Below, in pieces: positions 1-7,068 of a DNA stretch of 7,068 nt. The position numbers were made by a program, and so were the translations under genes. The stretch is taken from the NCBI GenBank assembly GCA_030043215.1, contig JASHYG010000402.1:1-7068 (forward strand), given 5' to 3'. The notes under the pieces were generated by a model. The model worked only from the letters and a program-made list of their open reading frames with translations, had not been told where the DNA came from and did not search any database. This DNA is from Gammaproteobacteria bacterium. Lineage in GTDB: Bacteria > Pseudomonadota > Gammaproteobacteria > Steroidobacterales > Steroidobacteraceae. Every line of letters begins with the position of its first letter. The stretch's first letter is position 1.

Positions 1-1341
1 CTTGCTGGATGGTGGTGGCTCGATCGAGCGGCGCCGTTGCGCTATGTCACCGCGCGGGTGACGCGTGGGGACATCCAGCGCACGGTCTCGATGACCGGCA
101 CGCTCAACCCAGTCGTGACGGCCCAGGTCGAGTCCTTCGTGTCGGGCGATATCAAGGCCTGGTACTGCGACTACAACACGATCGTCAAGATCGGCCAAGT
201 CTGCGCGCTCATCGATCCGCTCCCGTTCCAGGTCGTCGTGGACGAGGACCAGGCGGCCCTGCACTCCGGCATGGCGCAGCTCGCCAAGGACCGCGTGGGT
301 GCCGCCAATCAGGCGCGGATCTACGCCTACGACCAGAAGCTGATCGGGGAGGGTATCGTCTCGCAGGAGACTCTCAACACCGACAAGGCGACCCTCGATC
401 AAGATCTGGCGCAGGTGAACCTCGACCTCTCGAGCGTCGAGCAGCAGAAGGCATCCCTGCACGGCGCGGAGGTGAATCTCGGGTACACGAAGATTCTCTC
501 GCCCGTCAACGGGATGGTCATCACGCGCTACATCGACGTGGGGCAGACCGTCGTCTCGAGTCTGTCCGCCTCGCCGCTGTTCCTCATCGGCAAGGACATG
601 CATTCGATGGAGGTCGACACGAACGTCAGCGAGGCCGACGTGGGCGGCGTGAGGCCGCACGAGCGGGCCTACTTCAGTGTCCAGGCCTACACCACGCGCA
701 CTTTCTGGGGCTCGGTGCGTCAGGTCCGGGAGGGTCCGATCACAGTGCAGAACGTTGTGACCTACGACGTGGTGATCGACGTGCCGAACGACGACCTCGC
801 GCTCTATCCCGGCATGACGGCAGATTGCCACATCATCACGGCCGAGCGGCAGAACGTGCTGAGAGTGCCGCTGCCTGCCATTCGCTTCAACCCCGAGGGG
901 ATCTCGCGCGAGGGAAGACAGAGGGCGGGCGGGGCCGGTGGTCCCGGTGGAGCCGCTGGGGCCGGTGGGGCCGGCGCCCGGGTATTCGAGCACTCGGGTG
1001 GCGCGAGCGATGCAGGCGGTGCGAGCGATGCGGGCGGCACGAGCAGCGCGGCAGGTGCGGGGAGCCCAGGAGGCGCGGGCGTCAGGAGATTCGCGGGCCG
1101 CACCGGTCGAGGCGGCGCGCCGCGGGCGCGGCTCTGGGTCATGCGCGACGGAAAGCTGACCCCGGTGCGCGTGCAGACCGGCCTCGACGACGGGACGCTG
1201 ATCGAGGTGTGGGGCCCCGATCTGCACGAAGGGGACGTGGTCGTGGTCAACGCGGTGCGGCCGGGCGAGTCGCGCCAGCAGGCGCCGGATAATCGCCAGG
1301 GCGGGCCTGGGTTCCGCGGCGGCGGCGGCTTCAGGCTGTGA
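1..1341 (+). CDS. macA: MacA/HlyD-family periplasmic adaptor of an ABC efflux pump (5' partial)
   Basis: Periplasmic adaptor that should link the MacB-type transporter encoded next to it with an outer-membrane channel. The frame is open from base 1, and its first residues (LAGWWWLDRAAP) look like the end of an N-terminal membrane anchor, so the true start lies upstream. The TTG at 37 is internal. Of 446 visible residues, about 40-75 and 160-197 form the two halves of the lipoyl/barrel-sandwich domain (GYTKILSPVNGMV is the typical second half). Residues 80-158 are the alpha-helical hairpin, 200-287 the beta-barrel, and 378-422 the membrane-proximal domain (LWVMRDGKLTPVRVQTGL). An unusual Gly/Ala-rich stretch of about 75 residues (bases ~898-1122) separates the last two, and the protein ends in another glycine-rich tail. 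Two cysteines (residues 56 and 68) flank the first lipoyl half, with a third at 276. Its stop overlaps the macB start (GTGA). Family assignment is secure; the exact MacA subfamily and substrate are inferred. Confidence 0.93.
   Translation, partial: LAGWWWLDRAAPLRYVTARVTRGDIQRTVSMTGTLNPVVTAQVESFVSGDIKAWYCDYNTIVKIGQVCALIDPLPFQVVVDEDQAALHSGMAQLAKDRVGAANQARIYAYDQKLIGEGIVSQETLNTDKATLDQDLAQVNLDLSSVEQQKASLHGAEVNLGYTKILSPVNGMVITRYIDVGQTVVSSLSASPLFLIGKDMHSMEVDTNVSEADVGGVRPHERAYFSVQAYTTRTFWGSVRQVREGPITVQNVVTYDVVIDVPNDDLALYPGMTADCHIITAERQNVLRVPLPAIRFNPEGISREGRQRAGGAGGPGGAAGAGGAGARVFEHSGGASDAGGASDAGGTSSAAGAGSPGGAGVRRFAGRTGRGGAPRARLWVMRDGKLTPVRVQTGLDDGTLIEVWGPDLHEGDVVVVNAVRPGESRQQAPDNRQGGPGFRGGGGFRL
997..1044 (+). 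repeat. 18-bp in-frame tandem repeat inside the adaptor gene
   Basis: Two full 18-bp units (997-1014 and 1015-1032) and a partial third (1033-1044) encode GGASDA-GGASDA-GGTS. Units 1 and 2 differ at a few third positions only. The repeat lies in the Gly/Ala-rich insertion between the beta-barrel and membrane-proximal domains. The unit length is a multiple of three, so copy-number change would lengthen or shorten the linker without breaking the frame. Confidence 0.8.
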
Positions 1342-3497
1342 GCCCCGAGAGGTTCGGGCCTTCCGCGGATCCGGCAGCCGCGCCGCAGCCGGCTCGGGGT
1401 GAGCCCATCATCCACATCCGCGACGTGACGAAGGTCTACCACCTCGGCGATACGGAGGTGCACGCGCTCCGCGGAGTCAGTCTCACCATCCGCCGCGGCG
1501 AATTTGTCGCCATCATGGGCGCGTCGGGCTCGGGCAAGTCCACGCTCATGAACATTCTCGGCTGCCTCGACAAGCCGACGGCAGGCGAGTACCTGCTGGA
1601 GGGGATCGACGTTGCCAAGCTGGATGAGCCAGCTCTCGCGCGCATTCGCGGCCGGCGCATCGGCTTCGTATTCCAGACTTTCAATCTGCTGCCCCGCACC
1701 AGCGCGCTCGAGAACGTGGAGCTGCCGCTGTTCTACGCCGCGCAGATCACGGGCAACACGGCGCGGGCGCGCGACATGCTGCGCATGCTCGGGCTTGCCG
1801 ACCGCGAGCGCAACCAGCCGAACCAGCTCTCGGGCGGGCAGCAGCAGCGCGTCGCGATTGCCCGGGCGCTCGTCAACGACCCCGCGATCGTGCTGGCCGA
1901 TGAGCCCACCGGCAATCTGGACTCGGAGACCTCGCTCGAGATCATGGCGACCATTCGGTCGCTCAATCGCGAGCGCGGCGTCACCGTGGTCCTGGTCACG
2001 CACGAGCGCGAGATGGCGGAGGTCGCCGACCGGATCATCACGGTTCGCGACGGCCGGATCATCTCCGACCAGGCGACGGTCCGCGCCGGCGCGGAGCTCG
2101 ACGCACGGACCCTTCCTGCGGTGCAGCCCTACCACGAGCTCGAGTACGCGGGCCGGCTCGATGCCTGGCTGCACGAGGCCGGCTCCCTCGGCTGGATGGC
2201 GATCGTCGCAGCGCTTCGCGCGATCGGGCGCAACAAGCTGCGCGCGGGCCTCACCATGCTCGGCGTGTTTATCGGAGTGGCGGCGCTCATCGCCATGGTG
2301 GCGGTCGGCGAGGGCGCGCGCGCCGCGGTGGAGGCTCAAGTGCAGAGCCTTGGCACCGACCTGCTCGTCGTGCTCCCGGGCACTACGCGCTTCAACGGTG
2401 TGCGCGCCGGCCGCGGCAGCGCGGCGAGCTTGAGAGTACGCGACGTGGCCTCCATTCTGGAGGAGGACAGCGCCGTCTCGGACGCCAGCTACGTGAACCG
2501 CCAGAACACGCAGGTGGTCAACGGCAATCAGAACTGGAACACGAGCGTCCAGGGAATCTCTCCGAGCTATCTGTCGATCCGGCACTGGCCCGTCGTCGCT
2601 GGCCGCACGCTGACCGAGCAGGACGACCACGACGGCGCGACCGTCTGCTTGCTCGGCCAGTCCGTGCTCACGCAGCTGTTCGGCGAATTCGCCGATCCCA
2701 TCGGCGCGACCGTCCTGGTCAAGAACGTTCCCATGGTGGTGGTCGGCGTGCTCGCCGCGAAGGGCAACTCCGCGACCGGTCAGGACCAGGACGATGTGGT
2801 GTTCATTCCGTTCACCACGTCCCAGGAGCGCATCCTGGGCGTCGCGACGCCGAGCTCCACGCAGACGCTTTCGAACAATGTCTTCGCGACGATCGGCCCG
2901 CCTCCGAACCCCTTCGGCGTAACGCCGAAGCTAGAGGGCTTCGTGAACACCATCTTCGTGCAGGCGCGGAGCCCCGAGCTCGTGCAGACCGCGCTCGACC
3001 AGGTCACGAAGACCCTGGAGAAGGTCCACCGGATCCTGCCGGGAAAGGACGACGACTTCGTGGTGCGCGATCTCACCGAGGTCGCGCAGGTCGCCGAGCA
3101 GAGCTCGAAGGCGATGGAGCTGCTCCTCGCCGCGATCGCCTCGATCTCCCTCGTCGTCGGCGGCATCGGCATCATGAACATCCTGCTCGTCTCGGTCACC
3201 GAGCGCACGCGCGAGATCGGCATTCGCATGGCGACGGGTGCGCGGCGCCTCCACGTGCTCGCGCAGTTCCTCATCGAGGCCATGCTGCTCTCGCTCATGG
3301 GAGGCAGCGCGGGCATCGCGGCCGGGGCGCTCGCCTCCGAGCTGATCTCGCACATCGCCGGGTGGCCGATCCTGCTACGACCCGACGTGATCGCCCTCGC
3401 GTTCGTGTTCTCGGCCATCGTCGGTATATTCTTCGGCTTTTATCCGGCTCGCCAGGCCTCGCGGCTCAATCCGATCGATGCGCTGCGCTACGAATGA
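1338..3497 (+). CDS. macB: MacB-type ABC efflux transporter, fused ATPase and permease
   Basis: Inner-membrane ABC transporter that uses ATP hydrolysis to drive efflux from the periplasm through the adaptor and an outer-membrane channel. The 719-residue protein has the MacB layout. The N-terminal ATPase shows Walker [10 protein letters not shown] (61-69), Q-loop Q113, signature LSGGQQQR (164-171), Walker B with catalytic Glu (VLADEP, E189) and H-loop H222. A linker leads to TM1 (about 303-324), then a large periplasmic domain (about 325-590), then TM2-TM4 (about 592-618, 640-668, 681-702). The MacB hallmarks [23 protein letters not shown] and a terminal NPIDALRYE are present. It is about 70 residues longer than E. 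coli MacB; roughly 30 of these fall in a Pro-rich periplasmic insertion (about 503-535). The GTG start at 1338 overlaps the adaptor stop by 4 nt and is the only start codon in frame before the ATPase domain, suggesting translational coupling. Other MacB-like roles, such as peptide, lipoprotein or siderophore export, cannot be excluded. Confidence 0.96.
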   Translation: MSPERFGPSADPAAAPQPARGEPIIHIRDVTKVYHLGDTEVHALRGVSLTIRRGEFVAIMGASGSGKSTLMNILGCLDKPTAGEYLLEGIDVAKLDEPALARIRGRRIGFVFQTFNLLPRTSALENVELPLFYAAQITGNTARARDMLRMLGLADRERNQPNQLSGGQQQRVAIARALVNDPAIVLADEPTGNLDSETSLEIMATIRSLNRERGVTVVLVTHEREMAEVADRIITVRDGRIISDQATVRAGAELDARTLPAVQPYHELEYAGRLDAWLHEAGSLGWMAIVAALRAIGRNKLRAGLTMLGVFIGVAALIAMVAVGEGARAAVEAQVQSLGTDLLVVLPGTTRFNGVRAGRGSAASLRVRDVASILEEDSAVSDASYVNRQNTQVVNGNQNWNTSVQGISPSYLSIRHWPVVAGRTLTEQDDHDGATVCLLGQSVLTQLFGEFADPIGATVLVKNVPMVVVGVLAAKGNSATGQDQDDVVFIPFTTSQERILGVATPSSTQTLSNNVFATIGPPPNPFGVTPKLEGFVNTIFVQARSPELVQTALDQVTKTLEKVHRILPGKDDDFVVRDLTEVAQVAEQSSKAMELLLAAIASISLVVGGIGIMNILLVSVTERTREIGIRMATGARRLHVLAQFLIEAMLLSLMGGSAGIAAGALASELISHIAGWPILLRPDVIALAFVFSAIVGIFFGFYPARQASRLNPIDALRYE

Positions 3498-4974
3498 ATC
3501 CAGGCAGCGTGCCGTCGCCCGTGCGGCCGCTCTTGCTGCCGTTCTCGCTGCCGCAGCGCTGACTCTCTCGAGCTGCGCGGTGGGCCCCGATTTCCACCGG
3601 CCGAAGGCCCCGGACACGCAGGGCTACCTGCACTCGCGCGAGCAGCCCGAGCAAGGCGCTCAAACCGCGCAGGCCGAAGCGCGGGATGTTCAGCACGTCG
3701 CCGTCGGTGCGCAGATCGCCGGGCAGTGGTGGCAGCTGTTCCATTCGTCCGCGCTCGACGAGGTCGTGCGCGAGGCAATCGCGGGTAGTCCCACGCTCGC
3801 AGCGGCCAACGCGACGCTCGCCGAGGCACGCGAGGAAGTGATCGTCACCCAGGCGGGCCTGCTGCCGCGTCTGACGGCGAACGCAGGCGCGCAGCGCTCG
3901 CAGGAGCGGGGACCGGGTGTGCTCGACAGCGCGAGCTCCAATCTCTACACGGTGGGGCTCTCGGCGAGCTACAGCCTGGATGTCTTTGGCGGCACGCGCC
4001 GCGCGGTGGAAGAACAGCGTGCGGTCGCCGCGGAGCAGCGCGATCAGCTCGCCGCGGCCTATCTCACGCTCACGGGTGATGTGGTGAACGAGGTGCTCGC
4101 GATCGTCTCCACGCGGCTGCAGATCAGCACCACGGAGGAGCTGATCGAGAGTGACCGGAAGAACCTCGCCCTGACGCAGCGCGAGTTCGACGTGGGTGTT
4201 GCCACGCGCGCCGACGTGCTCACGGCCGACAGCCAGCTCGCGGCCGATCTCACACAGGTGCCGACCCTTCGCAAGCAGCTCGATCAGGCTTACGATGCGC
4301 TCGCCGTGCTCGCGGGCCGGACGCCCGCAGAGTGGAAAACATACGCCTTCGATATCAAAGAGTTCACGCTGCCGCGGCAGATCCCGGTGAGCCTGCCTTC
4401 CGAGCTCGTGCGTCAGCGTCCGGACATTCTCGCCGCCGAGGCGCAGCTGCACGCAGCGAGCGCCGCGGTCGGGGTCGCCGTCGCGCAGGAGTATCCGGAT
4501 ATCACGCTCTCCGCATCACTCACGCGCAGTGCGCTCCAGGCGGCGGGGCTGTTCCATCAGTTCGACACGCTCTGGAGCGCCGGTGGAGCGCTCGCGCAAC
4601 CGATCTTCGAGGGGGGTGCCTTGCGCGCGCAGGTGCGTGCCGAGCGCGACGCGTTCAAGGCGCAGGCATCCACCTACCGCTCGGTCGTGCTCAGCGCGCT
4701 CGGACAGGTCGCGGACGATCTCTGGGCCCTGCAGTACGACGCCGAGCTCCTGACCGTGGACCGGCACTCCGTCGATGTCGCCTCGGAGGCCTTGAAGCTG
4801 CAGCAGACGAGCTACCAGGTCGGCACGACGAACGTGATCAATCTCATCGATGCAGAGCGTACCTATGCGCAGGCGCGGCTTAGCTTCGCCACGGCCGAGG
4901 TGCAGCAGTTCCAGGATACCGCGGGGCTGCTCGTCGCGGTCGGCGGGGGATGGTGGAAGGACGGCATCGATTGA
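3478..4974 (+). CDS. NodT-family outer-membrane efflux lipoprotein (TolC/OprM-like)
   Basis: Outer-membrane channel component, forming a trimeric barrel and periplasmic tunnel in this family; here it should complete the MacAB-type pump. The 498-residue length is normal. A lipoprotein signal is visible: an Arg-containing n-region, an Ala/Leu-rich core, and lipobox LSSC with the acylated Cys at residue 33. This is followed by the NodT/OprM start motif CAVGPDFHRP. Further family marks are QWWQLF (83-88), YSLDVFGGTRRAVE (165-178), LPSELVRQRPDILAAEAQL (306-324) and PIFEGGALRAQV (375-386). Two OEP repeats span roughly 85-280 and 305-490. The ATG at 3478 lies 20 nt inside the macB end. No other ATG, GTG or TTG lies in frame before the signal core, and no strong Shine-Dalgarno is seen, so coupling to macB translation is likely. 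A dedicated NodT-type factor rather than a shared TolC is inferred from position. Confidence 0.95.
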   Translation: MRCATNESRQRAVARAAALAAVLAAAALTLSSCAVGPDFHRPKAPDTQGYLHSREQPEQGAQTAQAEARDVQHVAVGAQIAGQWWQLFHSSALDEVVREAIAGSPTLAAANATLAEAREEVIVTQAGLLPRLTANAGAQRSQERGPGVLDSASSNLYTVGLSASYSLDVFGGTRRAVEEQRAVAAEQRDQLAAAYLTLTGDVVNEVLAIVSTRLQISTTEELIESDRKNLALTQREFDVGVATRADVLTADSQLAADLTQVPTLRKQLDQAYDALAVLAGRTPAEWKTYAFDIKEFTLPRQIPVSLPSELVRQRPDILAAEAQLHAASAAVGVAVAQEYPDITLSASLTRSALQAAGLFHQFDTLWSAGGALAQPIFEGGALRAQVRAERDAFKAQASTYRSVVLSALGQVADDLWALQYDAELLTVDRHSVDVASEALKLQQTSYQVGTTNVINLIDAERTYAQARLSFATAEVQQFQDTAGLLVAVGGGWWKDGID

Positions 4975-4982
4975 TGGCCGTC
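4960..4982. terminator. Stem-loop across the convergent gene ends (possible bidirectional terminator)
   Basis: GACGGC (4960-4965) pairs with GCCGTC (4977-4982). Inside it ATC (4966-4968) pairs with GAT (4973-4975), leaving a GATT loop and one bulged G at 4976, for 9 bp in total. The loop region includes the outer-membrane factor's TGA (4972-4974), and the structure ends next to the Uma2 stop (4983-4985). No T-run follows on either strand, so it is not a classic intrinsic terminator. With only 8 nt between the two stop codons there is no room for separate ones. Function is inferred. Confidence 0.35.
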
Positions 4983-5678
4983 TCAGAAGACATCCTCGTA
5001 GATTCGCTCGAGGGGCAGTGAGAGCCCGATCGAGCGGAATTCGGCGACGGCGTCGGGGCCGGCGATGAGCTCGGCCCGCCAGTGCTCCTTCCGGCGGTAA
5101 ATCATGAGCTCGCGCGCGTCCTGTGCGGCAATCACGTATTCCTCGATCGAGGCGGCGCGGCGGTAGTTGAGCGACTTCTCCCGGCGGTCGATCTCCCGCG
5201 TGGAGGGCGACAGTATCTCGACGACCAGCTTCGGATCGCGAATCTTGTTTTTCATCCAGCGCTCACGCTGGCAGGCGACCATGACATCCGGGTAATAGAC
5301 GATCTCGTCCGTGTCGCTCTTCATGTACAGCTGCATATCGGCCGTGAACGCACGGCAAGGGCTGCCGCGCAGATGGGCATGGAATGGCGCAAACAGGTTG
5401 CCGGCCACGCTGTTGTGGGCCACGCTCGCGCCGGTCATCGCGTACATCACGCCGTTGATGAACTCGTGGCGCACCTGGCTTCTCTCCTCGAGCTGGTCGT
5501 ACTCCTCCAGCGTCAACAGGGAGGATGGAGCTGCCTCATAAGCCGGGCGCGACTCCTCGACGCGATGCTCATCGTCCTCCGCATGCTGGATGAGATCTTG
5601 AAGCCAGAATCTAACGACCTCGCGGTCGCCGGAAGAGAGTCGCTCGATGGCGCGCTGGATGTCTGCGACCGCATACAT
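4983..5678 (-). CDS. Uma2-family (DUF820) putative PD-(D/E)XK endonuclease
   Basis: A 231-residue protein of the Uma2/DUF820 family. This family is predicted to have the restriction-endonuclease fold, and its biological role is not established. The Uma2 domain runs from about residue 51 (LLTLEEYDQLEE) to the end. Family motifs in order: HEFINGVMYAMTG with E72, H88 in the following helix, YYPDVMV with D131, LVVEILSPST with E154, then K168 in REKSLNYRRAASIEEYVIA. These give the expected acidic/Lys active-site set, so it looks intact. Residues 1-48 form an extra, probably helical and acidic N-terminal segment. The ATG at 5678 is chosen because longer forms would overlap glpK and carry non-family sequence, and no alternative start lies close upstream. 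No clear Shine-Dalgarno is visible. It lies 160 nt after glpK on the same strand and converges on the efflux operon, with no partner gene beside it. An operator-like palindrome lies 65 nt upstream. The family call is firm; nuclease activity is inferred. Confidence 0.88.
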   Translation of the reverse strand: MYAVADIQRAIERLSSGDREVVRFWLQDLIQHAEDDEHRVEESRPAYEAAPSSLLTLEEYDQLEERSQVRHEFINGVMYAMTGASVAHNSVAGNLFAPFHAHLRGSPCRAFTADMQLYMKSDTDEIVYYPDVMVACQRERWMKNKIRDPKLVVEILSPSTREIDRREKSLNYRRAASIEEYVIAAQDARELMIYRRKEHWRAELIAGPDAVAEFRSIGLSLPLERIYEDVF

Positions 5679-5742
5679 GGTTGCACCGACAGGTAGTTGA
5701 ATGGATCGGCGCAGTGTAGCCCAGTACGCGCCGTGTGACGCA

Positions 5743-5768
5743 TCAATATCTAACGTGTTTGATATTGA
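5743..5768. promoter_or_regulatory. AT-rich 26-bp palindrome, candidate operator upstream of the Uma2 gene
   Basis: TCAATATC (5743-5750) is mirrored exactly by GATATTGA (5761-5768). The 10-nt middle is also mostly symmetric: AAC at 5752-5754 pairs with GTT at 5757-5759, so 11 of 13 base pairs match. The element has only 7 G/C in 26, in an otherwise very GC-rich window. It is centred about 77 nt upstream of the Uma2 ATG and downstream of glpK. Size and symmetry fit the binding site of a dimeric helix-turn-helix regulator, but I do not recognise it as a known regulator's site. The arms could also fold in RNA. Confidence 0.5.
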
Positions 5769-5793
5769 AAGAGCGTCGCTCGCATGCAGTTTT

Positions 5794-5826
5794 GGACGTC
5801 GTAGGGGACGTCGTACCGCGACGTCC
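5794..5826. repeat. Triple GACGTC cluster with a hairpin just after glpK
   Basis: GGACGTCGTA occurs at 5794-5803 and again at 5806-5815, a 12-nt direct repeat. An inverted copy, CGACGTCC, follows at 5819-5826. The second and third copies form a perfect 8-bp stem with a 5-nt loop (5814-5818); the first copy could pair with the third instead. GACGTC itself, a 6-bp palindrome, thus appears three times at 12-13 nt spacing. The hairpin begins 12 nt beyond the glpK stop. It lacks a U-run on the glpK transcript, so a terminator or mRNA 3'-end role is possible but unproven. Confidence 0.55.
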
Positions 5827-5838
5827 GCCGCCCAGCGC

Positions 5839-7068
5839 TCAGGCCCACCCGATCGAGCGCTCGACGGCCTTGCGCCACGAGCGCAGCAAATGCTCACGCT
5901 GCTCGGCGCTCATCCCCGGTGTCCAGCGTCTCGCCACTTCCCAGTTGGCGACGAGCTCCTCGGGGCCACTCCAGTAGCCCACCGCGAGGCCCGCCGCGTA
6001 GGCAGAGCCGAGCGCGGTCGTCTCGGTCACACGGGGGCGGACGACGGTGGCGTCGAGAATGTCCGCTTGAAACTGCATCAGCAGCTCGTTCACGACCATG
6101 CCGCCGTCCACTCGCAGCTCCTTCATCGGGATCCCTGAGTCCCGCTCCATGGCCGAGAGCACCTCGTGTGTTTGATAGGCCGTCGCCTCGAGCGCGGCGC
6201 GCGCGAGGTGCGCGCGGTTGGAGTGATGGGTGAGCCCGGCGATCACACCCCTTGCCGTTGCGTTCCAGTGCGGAGCATAGAGTCCGGAGAAGGCTGGCAC
6301 GATGTAGACGTCGCCATTGTCTGCTACCTCGCGCGCGAGCGCCTCGATCTCCGCGCTGGCGGCGATGAGCCGAAGGTTGTCGCGCAACCACTGCACCAGC
6401 GAGCCGGCGATCGCGATGGAGCCCTCCAGGGCGTAGCGCGGCCGTTGATGCGCGAGCTGGTAGGCGACCGTGGTGATGAGGCCCGCGCGCGACGTGACAG
6501 GCGTCTCGCCGGTATTCATGAGCACGAAGCAGCCGGTGCCGTAGGTGTTCTTCGCTTCCCCGGGCCGGAAGCAGGCCTGGCCGACGAGCGCCGCCTGCTG
6601 ATCGCCGAGCAGGCCCGCGATGGTCGCACCGGCGAGCGGCGATGTCTGGACCTCACAGCAGATTCCGCTCGACGGCACGATCCGCGGCAGAGCGGCGCGG
6701 GGAATGTCGAACGCATCGGTGAGCTCGGGGTCCCAGTCGAGCGTCTCGAGATTCATGAGCTGCGTGCGGCTCGCGTTCGTCACATCGGTGACGTGAACGC
6801 CACCTTGCGGTCCGCCTGAGAGGTTCCAGACGAGCCACGAGTCGATGGTGCCGAAGAGCGCATCGCCCGACTGCGCCATGGAGCGGGCGCCGGGAATCTC
6901 GTCGAGCAGCCATTTGAGCTTCGGCGCGCTGAAGTAGCTCGCGAGCGGCAGTCCGGTCTTCGCTCGGAAGCGATCGCGGCCACCCTGCTGCGCGTATTCG
7001 GCGACGAGATGGCCGACGCGCGTGTCCTGCCACACGATCGCGTGGTGCAGCGGCTCGCCCGTGCGCCG
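5839..7068 (-). CDS. glpK: Glycerol kinase, FGGY family (5' partial)
   Basis: Cytoplasmic enzyme that phosphorylates glycerol with ATP to sn-glycerol 3-phosphate, the entry step of glycerol use. The frame runs off the right edge, and its first visible residues ([17 protein letters not shown]) match GlpK near residue 90. About 409 of roughly 500 residues are present; the first ~85-90 are missing, so the GTG at 7035 is internal. Diagnostic motifs, in partial numbering: [12 protein letters not shown] (44-55), GDQQAAL with the catalytic Asp (155-161), [14 protein letters not shown] (174-187), which is typical of glycerol kinase rather than other FGGY sugar kinases, and [20 protein letters not shown] (319-338). 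The usual GLGAPYWD segment reads GLYAPHWN here. The stretch before GDQQ ([18 protein letters not shown]) lacks the GGTRIP-like loop that binds fructose 1,6-bisphosphate in E. coli GlpK, so that feedback control is probably absent. No glpF or glpD is visible within the window. Confidence 0.96.
   Translation of the reverse strand, partial: RRTGEPLHHAIVWQDTRVGHLVAEYAQQGGRDRFRAKTGLPLASYFSAPKLKWLLDEIPGARSMAQSGDALFGTIDSWLVWNLSGGPQGGVHVTDVTNASRTQLMNLETLDWDPELTDAFDIPRAALPRIVPSSGICCEVQTSPLAGATIAGLLGDQQAALVGQACFRPGEAKNTYGTGCFVLMNTGETPVTSRAGLITTVAYQLAHQRPRYALEGSIAIAGSLVQWLRDNLRLIAASAEIEALAREVADNGDVYIVPAFSGLYAPHWNATARGVIAGLTHHSNRAHLARAALEATAYQTHEVLSAMERDSGIPMKELRVDGGMVVNELLMQFQADILDATVVRPRVTETTALGSAYAAGLAVGYWSGPEELVANWEVARRWTPGMSAEQREHLLRSWRKAVERSIGWA

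Noticed and set aside
804..2630. 608-codon open frame on the - strand opposite macA and macB
   Set aside because: It lies wholly antisense to well-supported efflux genes and has no recognisable domain. Long antisense frames are expected in GC-rich coding DNA.
3466..4452. 328-codon open frame on the - strand opposite the outer-membrane factor gene
   Set aside because: Antisense to a gene with a full set of family motifs; the translation is Arg-rich shadow sequence without motifs.
5082..5696. 204-codon + strand frame opposite the Uma2 gene
   Set aside because: The opposite strand carries the conserved Uma2 motifs; this frame shows nothing recognisable.
5707..5733. CGGCGC/GCGCCG 6-bp inverted repeat in the Uma2 leader
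   Set aside because: A short GC-only stem with a 15-nt loop is easily found by chance in this base composition.
5713..5739. Possible promoter for the Uma2 gene (TACACT at 5718-5713, GTCACA at 5739-5734, - strand)
   Set aside because: Each box matches the consensus at only 4 of 6 positions and the 15-nt spacing is short. Too weak to call.
5734..5750. CRP- or FNR-like site overlapping the palindrome
   Set aside because: Only one half-site (TGTGA) fits CRP and the second half does not; the TTGAT element lacks a properly spaced ATCAA partner for FNR.
5679..5897. N-terminal extension of the Uma2 gene to an ATG at 5897
   Set aside because: It would overlap the glpK end by 59 nt, run through the hairpin and palindrome region, and add low-complexity residues unlike the family. 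The ATG at 5678 is more reasonable.

Overview
The window is a GC-rich (by eye roughly two-thirds G+C), densely packed bacterial chromosomal segment. The tripartite efflux operon, with an inner-membrane ABC transporter, a periplasmic adaptor and an outer-membrane lipoprotein channel, shows a Gram-negative host. Overall style suggests a high-GC proteobacterium, but nothing here fixes the genus. No RNA gene, CRISPR array, transposase or integrase is visible.

Left block (1-4974, + strand): three overlapping genes read as one operon. They are a MacA/HlyD-type adaptor (5' end outside the window), a MacB-type ABC transporter with fused ATPase and permease, and a NodT-family outer-membrane factor. 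Adaptor and transporter overlap by 4 nt (GTGA); transporter and outer-membrane factor overlap by 20 nt. Together they should form a MacAB-TolC-like pump spanning the envelope, with its own dedicated outer-membrane channel. The substrate cannot be read from sequence.

Right block (4983-7068, - strand): a glycerol kinase gene (glpK, 5' end outside the window) is followed, after a 160-nt spacer, by a Uma2-family (DUF820) putative PD-(D/E)XK nuclease. The Uma2 gene ends only 8 nt from the end of the efflux operon, so the two blocks converge. A small stem-loop spans that junction and includes the efflux operon's last stop codon.

The spacer between glpK and the Uma2 gene (5679-5838) is the most structured non-coding part. 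It holds an AT-rich, nearly perfect 26-bp palindrome (5743-5768) that looks like a regulator's operator, and a cluster of three GACGTC sites that includes a hairpin (5794-5826) just past the glpK stop.

I found no clear undescribed multi-gene system. The best leads are the operator-like palindrome upstream of the orphan Uma2 gene, the N-terminal helical extension of that protein, and several lineage-specific insertions in the efflux proteins.
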